Shown in pieces: positions 9,901-16,230 of a stretch of 64,000 bases of DNA. Made by a program: the position numbers and the translations under genes. How positions within the stretch are numbered: position 1 is the stretch's first letter; every line of letters starts with the position of its first letter. Under the pieces are notes generated by a model. That model was not told the DNA's origin and ran no database searches. It saw only the letters and a program-made list of their open reading frames with translations. The stretch is from Bog-950 sp046329495 (lineage in GTDB: Bacteria; Bacteroidota; Bacteroidia; Chitinophagales; LD1): contig JAXLUO010000003.1 of assembly GCA_046329495.1 (NCBI GenBank), positions 1 through 64,000 of the forward strand, written 5' to 3'.

Positions 9901-10204
9901 GGCCTTTTATGGGTTAACGGATGTTAACCTGAAGGAAACTGTACAGGATGCGTTAACGCGCAGGAAAATATCGGTTGATACGGCGTTAACGATTGATGAT
10001 ATCATACAGAAGCATGTTTTTGATAAAGGCAAACCCATTATCGATTGGCAGTATAAATCGAATATTACCGGCAAACTGCAAATTGAAATAGGCGACTATC
10101 TTATAGATGAGGTGCGGGATAAATACCACGTTAACATCAGCTTTGATGAAATGGACACCCTTGCCGAAAGATGTATTGAGGTTGCAAAAATCAGGTATAA
10201 GTAA
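6971..10204 (+). CDS. hsdR: Type I restriction endonuclease subunit
   Basis: HsdR is the ATP-dependent translocase and nuclease of the type I complex. The 1077-residue protein has a PD-(D/E)XK nuclease domain near the N-terminus (D156, then E170-C-K172). A superfamily 2 helicase motor follows, with Walker A GSGKS (351-355), DEGH (449-452), MTGTP and a C-terminal helicase motif around LLQAIARVNR. A long helical C-terminal region follows that docks on the methylase. The active-site residues all look intact. The gene contains 24 copies of GTTAAC, far more than its neighbours, spread along the whole length. It overlaps ygjP by one base in a TAATG arrangement. Confidence 0.97.
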   Translation: MQTPSFKEDHISQIPALQLLQNLGYTYLNSEEALKLRGGKTTAVLLEGILKTQLEKINNISYKGGQYSFTAQNVNAGLQALKDLPMNEGYMAACEYAYNLLTLGKALEQSVDGDKKSFTLQYIDWNPQTFLTNNVFHVTEEYSIMRSASKEHYRPDLVLFVNGIPLCVIECKRPDIKDSLTQAISQHLRSQQEEGIRSLYVYTQLLLSVSVNDARYATNATPQKFWSQWQEQFVNADSQKQYQTSLLTLKNTPLTAVNKDKLFSGRYKYVRRHFDDIEKEHVLPTKQDEYLFSLCRPERLLVLTHSFILFDDGEKKIARYPQFFVLKKTMERIKVIEGGKRRGGVIWHTQGSGKSLTMVLLAQAIALEKSISNPKIILVTDRVELDDQITKTFIKCGKYVENATTGQRLVELLESKKDAIVTTVINKFEAAIKKIKKPFESHDIFVLIDEGHRTQYGNFSIQMQKTLPNACFIAMTGTPLLKQEKNTAAKFGGIIDAYPVDKAVNDGAVVPLLYEGRHAFQKVNEAPIDTFFQMISEPLTDYQRADLKRKFSRADQLNIADQKIYAIAWDISLHYRDNWQGKTPFKGQLVTQSKEAAIKYKKYLDEIGIVSTEVLISAPDDREGEDSAYSESSDLTKQFWNKMMAEHGAPKKYERNLINRFKKQPNPEIIIVVDKLLTGFDEPKNTILYLTRNLKSHTLLQAIARVNRVHEDKDFGYIIDYYGVLGELDEALTHYSSLQEFDEQDLKGALTNVNDEVKKLPQRHSELWDIFKAISNRKDAEAYQQLLRDEAVRAQFYDKLSAFAGNLKIAMSSIQFHKDVPENTIEKYKTDLAMFLKLRNAVQSRYSDSVNYKQYEGQVQKLIDKHIQTDEVKPITALVNIFDKDKFRIEVEKTIGEAAKADKIASRTAKHISDKMDEDPAFYKKFSDMLNDTIHAYEHHRLTEAQYLARVKEIMESVLSHVDNDIPAELQNRDVAKAFYGLTDVNLKETVQDALTRRKISVDTALTIDDIIQKHVFDKGKPIIDWQYKSNITGKLQIEIGDYLIDEVRDKYHVNISFDEMDTLAERCIEVAKIRYK

Positions 10205-10896
10205 TGAAGCACTTTATTGATTTTGGTTCAAAAAGAATTTATTATACTCTTGAATACAAAGACAGAAAATCATTAGGCATTACAGTTACTCCCGAGATGG
10301 AAGTATTGGTTAAAGCGCCTGTTAAGTCCACGTTAGCACAGGTTAACGAAAAAGTAAGAAGGCGGGCTCCCTGGATATTGAAGCAACAAAGTTTTTTTCT
10401 TTCCTATTATCCCAAAACTCCTCCACGAAAATTTGTTAGCGGCGAATCTCATTTATATTTGGGCAGACAGTATCGTTTACGGGTGTTAACCGGCGTTAAC
10501 GGCATCAAGTTAGCCGGCGGATTTATGGTGTTAACCTGCCCAGATAAAAGTAAGACAAAGCAGGTCTTAAAAGCCTGGTATTTAAAGCAAGCCAAGATCA
10601 AGTTTCAGCTATTAGCAAGGAAATGGATACTTCGATTCAAAAAGTATGATGTAGAACCTCAAAGTCTTGTCATAAGAGAGATGCCAACCCGTTGGGGCAG
10701 CTGCACCCCCAAAAACAAGATTATTCTTAACCCTGAACTGATTAAGGCACCTACAGGTTGTATTGAATATGTTATTGTCCACGAGTTATGCCATCTCGTC
10801 TATCGGAACCATACCTCCAAATTTATGGCCTTACAGAACAAGGAGTTGCCGGGATGGCAGAAATGGAAGGATAAATTGGAGAAGGTGTTAATGTAA
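10204..10896 (+). CDS. YgjP-like zinc metallopeptidase (DUF45/M48-type)
   Basis: The protein has 230 residues. It contains the zinc-binding motif HELCH (193-197) preceded by YVIV, and MPTRWGSCTPKNKI about 25 residues earlier, both typical of the YgjP/DUF45 family. A third ligand is expected further on, in the region around NHTSKF. This family very often sits directly behind hsdR in type I operons, where its substrate is not established. The ATG shares a base with the hsdR stop, so translation is coupled. It carries four GTTAAC words, like hsdR. The family call is secure; the role in restriction control is inference. Confidence 0.9.
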   Translation: MKHFIDFGSKRIYYTLEYKDRKSLGITVTPEMEVLVKAPVKSTLAQVNEKVRRRAPWILKQQSFFLSYYPKTPPRKFVSGESHLYLGRQYRLRVLTGVNGIKLAGGFMVLTCPDKSKTKQVLKAWYLKQAKIKFQLLARKWILRFKKYDVEPQSLVIREMPTRWGSCTPKNKIILNPELIKAPTGCIEYVIVHELCHLVYRNHTSKFMALQNKELPGWQKWKDKLEKVLM

Positions 10897-11099
10897 AATG
10901 AATGAATTATGCTACCGTTAGATAAAGGTTGCTTTTACGATTGCATGGACGAGTTAGTAACCTAACTGATAATAGTTATTCCAAAAACGTAAATCCAAGA
11001 TGTTTTTCGTCGAAAATTAAATGCGGAGGCGAAGCTGCAATTAGACGTTAAAAATCACCTTGACAAAATTATTTCCAGATTATCGTAATATTAATCCAT

Positions 11100-11639
11100 T
11101 TATTGAATCTCAAAAGAATCTTTGGTTGAAATGCCTGCTCGATGAAGCCTTCTGTTCTCCCAAGGAGGCATGGGATTATCATTTATCCAAAGACCTAACC
11201 TAGCACGTTTTGCTTCTATCTCTAAGTTGGATAAAATAGTATCGGTAGAGTACTGCTTGAAATGCCATGCTAAACCAGATTTCACCATTTCGTGGCTTAA
11301 TTCTCTTCCATCTTCCAGATAGGAATACGCTACCGTTCTATTGTGGTTATCTTTTTCCTTTACATCTAGTCTAACCATTTTTTCAAAGCACAATTTGCCT
11401 AAATAATTTTTCGCTACCTTGTAAAAGGGCATTCCCTTCTCTGGCGCATCAATACCTTCCATCCTGATACGTATCTTAATGTTACCTTCCATTAGGATAT
11501 CATAAGTGTCACCATCGATAATTCCTATAACTTTACCACTATTACCATTTGGTTCCCCTTTTTGACTATTGTTAGAATTACACGAAGCAAAAAGAAAAAT
11601 AATACAAAAATAAATGAGATTTTTGCTCATATTTACCAA
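11100..11639 (-). CDS. Thermonuclease-family (SNase-like) lipoprotein
   Basis: The protein has 179 residues. A signal peptide ends in a lipobox (LFASC, lipid-modified Cys near residue 20), so the protein should sit in the envelope or outside the cell. The rest is a staphylococcal-nuclease domain: IDGDTYDI, IRIRMEGIDAPE and NHNRTVAYSYLEDGRE carry the expected Asp, Arg and Glu residues of the Ca-dependent phosphodiesterase site. A conserved GLAWHF and the C-terminal helix with ARLGLW are also typical. It would degrade DNA or RNA outside the cytoplasm. It stands alone on the minus strand between the restriction operon and the Ter cluster. The domain call is strong. Confidence 0.9.
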   Translation of the reverse strand: MVNMSKNLIYFCIIFLFASCNSNNSQKGEPNGNSGKVIGIIDGDTYDILMEGNIKIRIRMEGIDAPEKGMPFYKVAKNYLGKLCFEKMVRLDVKEKDNHNRTVAYSYLEDGRELSHEMVKSGLAWHFKQYSTDTILSNLEIEAKRARLGLWINDNPMPPWENRRLHRAGISTKDSFEIQ

Positions 11640-11870
11640 ACTTTAAAGCAAGTTCTATCTACTGTAATTTCCTAAAGTTTCTTGACTTACATAGCCTTCA
11701 ATGCTAACAACCTTATATGTAATTCTGAAATTTTAAGATGCCAAAATATTGGAGAATAATTGGTTTTTAGGAATATTTCTTATGTTACTCAGAAAATATT
11801 AACATAAAATTACTTGCTTGTATTGTTTTTTATTTATTTTACCGCGCATTTTTTAACTCTAACTAATTTA

Positions 11871-12266
11871 ATGGCAATGGCTACCCTTAAAAGTTTACAG
11901 CAAGCCATCCTTGCTGATGGTAAAATTGATGGTGCCGAGGTAAAAGAAATAAGCAAGGTCATTTTCGCCGACGGCAAGATTGATTCGAAAGAAGCGAATT
12001 TTTTATTTGCGCTTAATGATGCCTGTTCTGGCGCCAAAAATCATCCATCATGGCAAAAACTATTTGTTGAGGCAATATGTTCTTATCTATTAGAGGATGA
12101 TGTTTCGCCTGGTGAGATAGATAAAAAGGAAGCGAATTGGTTGCTAAGGAAAATTAAAGGAGATGGTGTCCTTGATTCTACTGAGAAAAGTCTGTTAAGA
12201 CGACTGAAAAAGGAATCAAAAGGAATGCCTGAAAATCTAAAATCCTATATAGATGAAAATATTTAA
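11871..12266 (+). CDS. TerB-like acidic helical protein
   Basis: I choose the ATG at 11871 (a second one is at 11877); the frame upstream encodes an implausible hydrophobic leader. The 131-residue product has three related acidic segments, ADGKIDGAEVKEI, ADGKIDSKEANFL and GDGVLDSTEKSLL. They recur at the ends of helices as in TerB-family proteins, and look like metal-binding loops. TerB is one of the conserved Ter components and is thought to work with TerC and TerD at the membrane. It opens a run of thirteen same-strand genes, and its end overlaps the next gene by 14 bases. The call rests on the repeated motif plus TerC and TerD in the same cluster. Confidence 0.7.
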   Translation: MAMATLKSLQQAILADGKIDGAEVKEISKVIFADGKIDSKEANFLFALNDACSGAKNHPSWQKLFVEAICSYLLEDDVSPGEIDKKEANWLLRKIKGDGVLDSTEKSLLRRLKKESKGMPENLKSYIDENI

Positions 12267-12630
12267 TTGGACTTTAATACTATTTATCTTGCTCGGAGCT
12301 TTAAACTCGTGTAAGAGTAGTGAAGAAAAGCTTATTGATGAAATAAATGCATTTGTTTCCAATGTTGAACAAAATAAAAAAGAATTTTCAGAAAATGATT
12401 GGGAAAATTCCGACCAGACCATAGAATCTCTTCAACAAAAATACGAGCAGCTAAAAGATAATATGTCTCCTCAACAACGTCTCGCGGTTAATGAGCAAGT
12501 AGGCAAATATCAGGCTTTAAGATTAAGAAGTGGTTTAAACGGATTGATTGATTTAAAGGATAAGATTGTTGATTTTGGTAATCAGGTGGAGGGGGCGTTG
12601 CAAGAATTGTCAGATACTAGTTCTAAATAA
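12253..12630 (+). CDS. Small lipoprotein with coiled coil
   Basis: The protein has 125 residues. An N-terminal signal peptide ends in a lipobox (LGALNSC), followed by a charged helical region with SLQQKYEQLKD that suggests a coiled coil or helical bundle. It is probably anchored in the outer membrane facing the periplasm. Its ATG lies inside the end of the TerB-like gene, so the two are translationally coupled. It is followed 5 bases later by a second, larger lipoprotein. I do not recognise a family with confidence. It may provide the periplasmic end of the Ter system. Confidence 0.75.
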   Translation: MKIFNWTLILFILLGALNSCKSSEEKLIDEINAFVSNVEQNKKEFSENDWENSDQTIESLQQKYEQLKDNMSPQQRLAVNEQVGKYQALRLRSGLNGLIDLKDKIVDFGNQVEGALQELSDTSSK

Positions 12631-12635
12631 AATAT

Positions 12636-14195
12636 ATGAAAGTGATTAATCTGGGGAAAGGCATATTTTCTACATTGACATTGATTTTGATAATCGGAAT
12701 TTTTTCTTCCTGTCATAATAATCGATCAGAATGCGCGGAGTTGTCGGAGCCATTTGAATCAGGGGAGTTCGGGAAAAATATTGCGGACTCGGTTTTTGCC
12801 GAGTACGTTGACGCATCCTCCGGTGTAAATAAACCTGAACAAAAGCCTAATAGCGAAGTAAGAATTTATGTAGACCGTTCTTCCGGGATAAATGAGGCAT
12901 TCAGTTCCACGATTGGTGGTCCAACTGCCCTAAAGCAAATTGGACAAATTGTGGCAAAATACAACAATGCCGTGTTTCTTGGGGTGTTGGATTCGATTCA
13001 ACAAATTGCCTTAGATCATACCTACCCCGGCACTTATTTGAGTGATGGAAAAAACTATGATGCTGTTAAAGGGGCAAAATTGAGAGATGCTATGGAAACA
13101 ATTGTTAGTAACAATCAGTTAGCCTTCTTTATTTCCGATTGTGAGGAATTTGATGATCAAACGAAAGAAGTTTTAATAGATCCGTGGGCAAAAAATGCAT
13201 TTATCAAATGGCTGAGTTGCGGAAATAGCATTAATTTTTGGATTACAGATTACAAGAAGAATAACGTAATCAAGCATTTATACTTTATAGCATTTGTACC
13301 GAGGCAAGCTGTTTTTATGAATCACGACTATTCTGATTTGGTTAAGGATTTAAATGGAATTAATCCTGTTCACCTTGAGTTAACTAATAAGAACTGGAGG
13401 GTTCAGCCACCCCAATGGCCAGAACAATCCACGGGGTTGGACAAGGAGTTACTTAAAAAGGGAGTTTTTGTAGGTGAAAACTACTTACGTAATTGGAATC
13501 ACGAAAGTGCTGGTTACGAATTCATGGATATTTCATATCCACTTAAGGGCGATGTTATTAAACAATCAATGAGTAGTAAAGATCTATATCGCAATTTATT
13601 TGTTGACTTTTCAAGTAACCATTTTTTCAACATTAATAAAATGGATATTGACGTGTATGACGTTACTGATGATTTGAGGCGGTTCATCACTTATTATCAA
13701 GTAAAGAGGCAGGTGCCAAATATTACAACAGACGAGAAAGGCGCGAAGATTCTTGACCCGAAGGACCAATTTTCATGTTTTTATACATACGAATCAGGGC
13801 CTAAGATTAGGAATGAATACAATTACACTCCCTCCTATAAACAGAAAGATATAAAAGAGCTTTTTGCTTTCAATGATGAACTTTTTAACAATACTCTCGC
13901 CAATAATCCAGATAAGACAGAGTTGGGAATTACACTACATCCTTCTTATAATACAAATAACCCTTTATTAAAGAATGGCAAATCCTATATAATTCTTAGG
14001 GTCGATTTTAAAATTAAGGATTTTGATACGAAAGCACCGGACTTAAGTATGTTCAAATGGTACTCGGCAGTAAGGTCTAATACTGGAAGAGAAAATACGG
14101 GATTACAAGAGAGTATAAAGCAAGCGATTGACGCTACTAAGCCAGCTGGTAAAATCGTACATTCCCTATACATAAAATTACTGAATGAAAACTAA
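12636..14195 (+). CDS. Large lipoprotein with vWA-like features
   Basis: The protein has 519 residues. A signal peptide with lipobox (IGIFSSC, Cys26) marks it as an envelope lipoprotein. The motif YVDxSSGxN occurs twice, at about residues 58-65 and 78-85, only 20 residues apart. The second, in EVRIYVDRSSGINEAF, resembles the first strand and DxSxS metal site of a von Willebrand A domain. FFISDCEEFDD (about 139-149) resembles a later strand with an acidic metal ligand. The MIDAS pattern is not perfect, so this is a tentative fold call. Two-thirds of the protein is otherwise unassigned. vWA proteins (TerY, TerF) are regular members of Ter clusters but are usually cytoplasmic; a lipidated one would be a variant. 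Confidence 0.6.
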   Translation: MKVINLGKGIFSTLTLILIIGIFSSCHNNRSECAELSEPFESGEFGKNIADSVFAEYVDASSGVNKPEQKPNSEVRIYVDRSSGINEAFSSTIGGPTALKQIGQIVAKYNNAVFLGVLDSIQQIALDHTYPGTYLSDGKNYDAVKGAKLRDAMETIVSNNQLAFFISDCEEFDDQTKEVLIDPWAKNAFIKWLSCGNSINFWITDYKKNNVIKHLYFIAFVPRQAVFMNHDYSDLVKDLNGINPVHLELTNKNWRVQPPQWPEQSTGLDKELLKKGVFVGENYLRNWNHESAGYEFMDISYPLKGDVIKQSMSSKDLYRNLFVDFSSNHFFNINKMDIDVYDVTDDLRRFITYYQVKRQVPNITTDEKGAKILDPKDQFSCFYTYESGPKIRNEYNYTPSYKQKDIKELFAFNDELFNNTLANNPDKTELGITLHPSYNTNNPLLKNGKSYIILRVDFKIKDFDTKAPDLSMFKWYSAVRSNTGRENTGLQESIKQAIDATKPAGKIVHSLYIKLLNEN

Positions 14196-14223
14196 TTATT
14201 AACCCCAAAAATCCATACAAGAA

Positions 14224-14568
14224 ATGACTTCTTCAGTTCCCATTTACATTATAGCAGTTGTTATTACTTTGCTGTTTATTTTAATTGCTGCGCTTGTATC
14301 CAGCGCTATCCAATTTGAAGGTGGTTCAAATCCCAAAGATCCTGGTAAGCGAAAAATGTGGTTCTGGATATTTGCCATCTTAGGAACAGTTGGAAATCTT
14401 GCCTTTGGGTTATTTTACTATTATTTTCCTGAAACAAATAACTATGCAAAATCGCAATTAATAACTGCTATTGGAATAAGTACTGGAATTACTTTTATAG
14501 CTTATATAATTATTGGCTTTGTTCTAAGCAAAATTTTTAAAAATGGAAAGTTAGGTCATTGGTTTTAA
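14224..14568 (+). CDS. Three-TM membrane protein
   Basis: The protein has 114 residues and three clear hydrophobic segments (about 7-28, 46-66 and 82-104). The loop FEGGSNPKDPGKRK follows the first. The product should be an inner-membrane protein. It lies between the large lipoprotein and the tubulin-like gene, 28 and 13 bases away, so it is part of the same transcript. I do not recognise a family. It may be a membrane partner of the cytoskeleton-like proteins; that is inference from position only. Confidence 0.7.
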   Translation: MTSSVPIYIIAVVITLLFILIAALVSSAIQFEGGSNPKDPGKRKMWFWIFAILGTVGNLAFGLFYYYFPETNNYAKSQLITAIGISTGITFIAYIIIGFVLSKIFKNGKLGHWF

Positions 14569-14581
14569 TCAGTTAATTACT

Positions 14582-16225
14582 ATGGATAAATTATTTGTTA
14601 TTGCAATAGGAGGAACCGGCATGAGATGCTTGGAGGCTTTTACGCATCTTTGTGCCGTAGGCATGTTTGATAATCAAGAAATTGAATTGCTAACCTTAGA
14701 TACAGACCAGACCAATGGTAATAAAGCTCGGGTAGAGGAGCTTATAAGGTTATATAATAGAATTAAGTCTACGGGAACTCCAGATGGAGGGACACCCAAC
14801 GCTAACACCTTCTTTTCGGCGAAATTAAACCTCAATCGCTACTACACCAATTACTCTGGCACGGGCAGAGAAAACTATAAAAATATAACCAAAATTTCAA
14901 CGGGTTCCCCTGAGCAACAAAGGGCCAATAAATTGGTCTCGGATTTATTTTTAGATAATGCGACTGTGCAGGAGTTTAATCTTGCTCATGGTTATCGAGC
15001 GCAAACACATCTTGGTTCGTTGTTGATGTATCACGGTATAATTGAGGCCGCTAGGAATATTGCCAAAGGAGTAACAGTTCAACCACAGGAAAGGGAGCTG
15101 GAATCTTTTATTTCCAAGCTGGAGCAGGCAGGTGCTAACGCAAGAGTTTTCATTTTTGGCTCTATCTTCGGGGGAACGGGAGCATCGTCAATTCCGGTCC
15201 TCCCCAAGGCTCTTCAGGACTTCGTTAAAATTCGTTCAGGAGGTACATCAAGTATAGACTTTTCAAAAGCTAAGTTTAGCTCGACGTTACTTACTGAATA
15301 TTTCACTTTTAAAAAGCCAGATGAAAAGCAAAAGTCGACCAAAGCCGATAGTGTAATCGCTGATTCCTCTTTTTTTCCACTGAATAGCCAAGCGGCTCTT
15401 CAATTTTATCAAGGAGATCCTACTGTTCAAAAATGCTATAAGTTGCTATATCATATTGGATGGCCAATAACCAGCAAAAATATCGATGAGGAGAATTCGG
15501 CACATCAAACCATAACTGGGGGGGCTAACCAAAAAAATGGTTGTCATATAACCGAATTGCTTTGTGCATGTGCTGCTTACGATTTTTTCACTCGTTCAAC
15601 TGGCCTAGACGGAGTCAAAGCTGAATATTTATACAAGGCTGTTGAATACAAGAATAATTCCTTCAATTTTTCGTTTAACGATTTCGTAGGGAACACAAAC
15701 AAATCCGGTGAATTTTTTGCAAATCGTTTGGGTGCATTCTTTTCATTAGCCCATATTTCATTGACCATAAATGGCGCCGCAAATGGAGATTCGGGAATTA
15801 AAGGATTTATTACCAGATGCGAGAAGCAGAAACTTCCTCAATATAGCACCATAACTGATGATGAGTGTGTAGATATTAATGACTACTTTAGGATGTTTGC
15901 TTACACGTTTGATAACGGTAGGTTTGTTCCTGGCTGGATTTATCAGATTAGGAACTCAATAGCACCCGGCACTTTTGTTTTTGATAGCAAGGCATTCCCA
16001 GACACACCCGCAGAATTAAAGAAGTTGGATGTCGGCGCAATTTTTCTCGATAGTAAAAATCATTGGCCCAAGGGAAGTATCTTATCAAGCAGATATGATC
16101 ATTTTATCGACAAACTAATTGAAACAAATCCCAAAGCCGAGCAAAAGGTTAATACAACCAAGGAAAAGTTTCTTGCACATATTTATAATGCGTTGACGAA
16201 TTCCCAAAATTTCAGTTTAAATTAA
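14582..16225 (+). CDS. Tubulin/FtsZ-like GTPase-fold protein
   Basis: The protein has 547 residues. The N-terminus reads LFVIAIGGTGMRCLEAF (G10-G11-T12-G13), a Rossmann-like first loop as in tubulin-like proteins. FGSIFGGTGASSIPVL (G197-G198-T199-G200-A201-S202) matches the tubulin signature GGGTGS in position and sequence. The rest fits a two-domain tubulin-like protein of the bacterial Tubulin_2 type, which is larger than FtsZ. Such proteins may bind GTP and polymerise. No membrane segment is seen. It is followed 5 bases later by a giant actin/Hsp70-like gene, so the cluster encodes both major cytomotive folds. The fold call rests on the two motifs. Polymerisation is inference. Confidence 0.75.
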   Translation: MDKLFVIAIGGTGMRCLEAFTHLCAVGMFDNQEIELLTLDTDQTNGNKARVEELIRLYNRIKSTGTPDGGTPNANTFFSAKLNLNRYYTNYSGTGRENYKNITKISTGSPEQQRANKLVSDLFLDNATVQEFNLAHGYRAQTHLGSLLMYHGIIEAARNIAKGVTVQPQERELESFISKLEQAGANARVFIFGSIFGGTGASSIPVLPKALQDFVKIRSGGTSSIDFSKAKFSSTLLTEYFTFKKPDEKQKSTKADSVIADSSFFPLNSQAALQFYQGDPTVQKCYKLLYHIGWPITSKNIDEENSAHQTITGGANQKNGCHITELLCACAAYDFFTRSTGLDGVKAEYLYKAVEYKNNSFNFSFNDFVGNTNKSGEFFANRLGAFFSLAHISLTINGAANGDSGIKGFITRCEKQKLPQYSTITDDECVDINDYFRMFAYTFDNGRFVPGWIYQIRNSIAPGTFVFDSKAFPDTPAELKKLDVGAIFLDSKNHWPKGSILSSRYDHFIDKLIETNPKAEQKVNTTKEKFLAHIYNALTNSQNFSLN

Positions 16226-16230
16226 TTTGA

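Larger units (their letters stand above)
6971..10896. repeat. Dispersed highly iterated palindrome GTTAAC (28 copies)
   Basis: GTTAAC occurs at 7190, 7270, 7451, 7507, 7601, 7708, 7729, 7739, 7876, 8035, 8480, 8537, 8998, 9086, 9163, 9217, 9518, 9605, 9793, 9913, 9923, 9952, 9985, 10130, 10342, 10485, 10495 and 10530. Ten of these are the longer palindrome CGTTAACG. About one copy per 4 kb is expected by chance. The 4.7 kb from 2225 to 6970 has two copies (2833, 5639). Confidence 0.9.

Noticed and set aside
10897..11099. Possible small RNA or gene between ygjP and the nuclease gene
   Set aside because: No stable hairpin with a U-run, promoter or frame could be supported.
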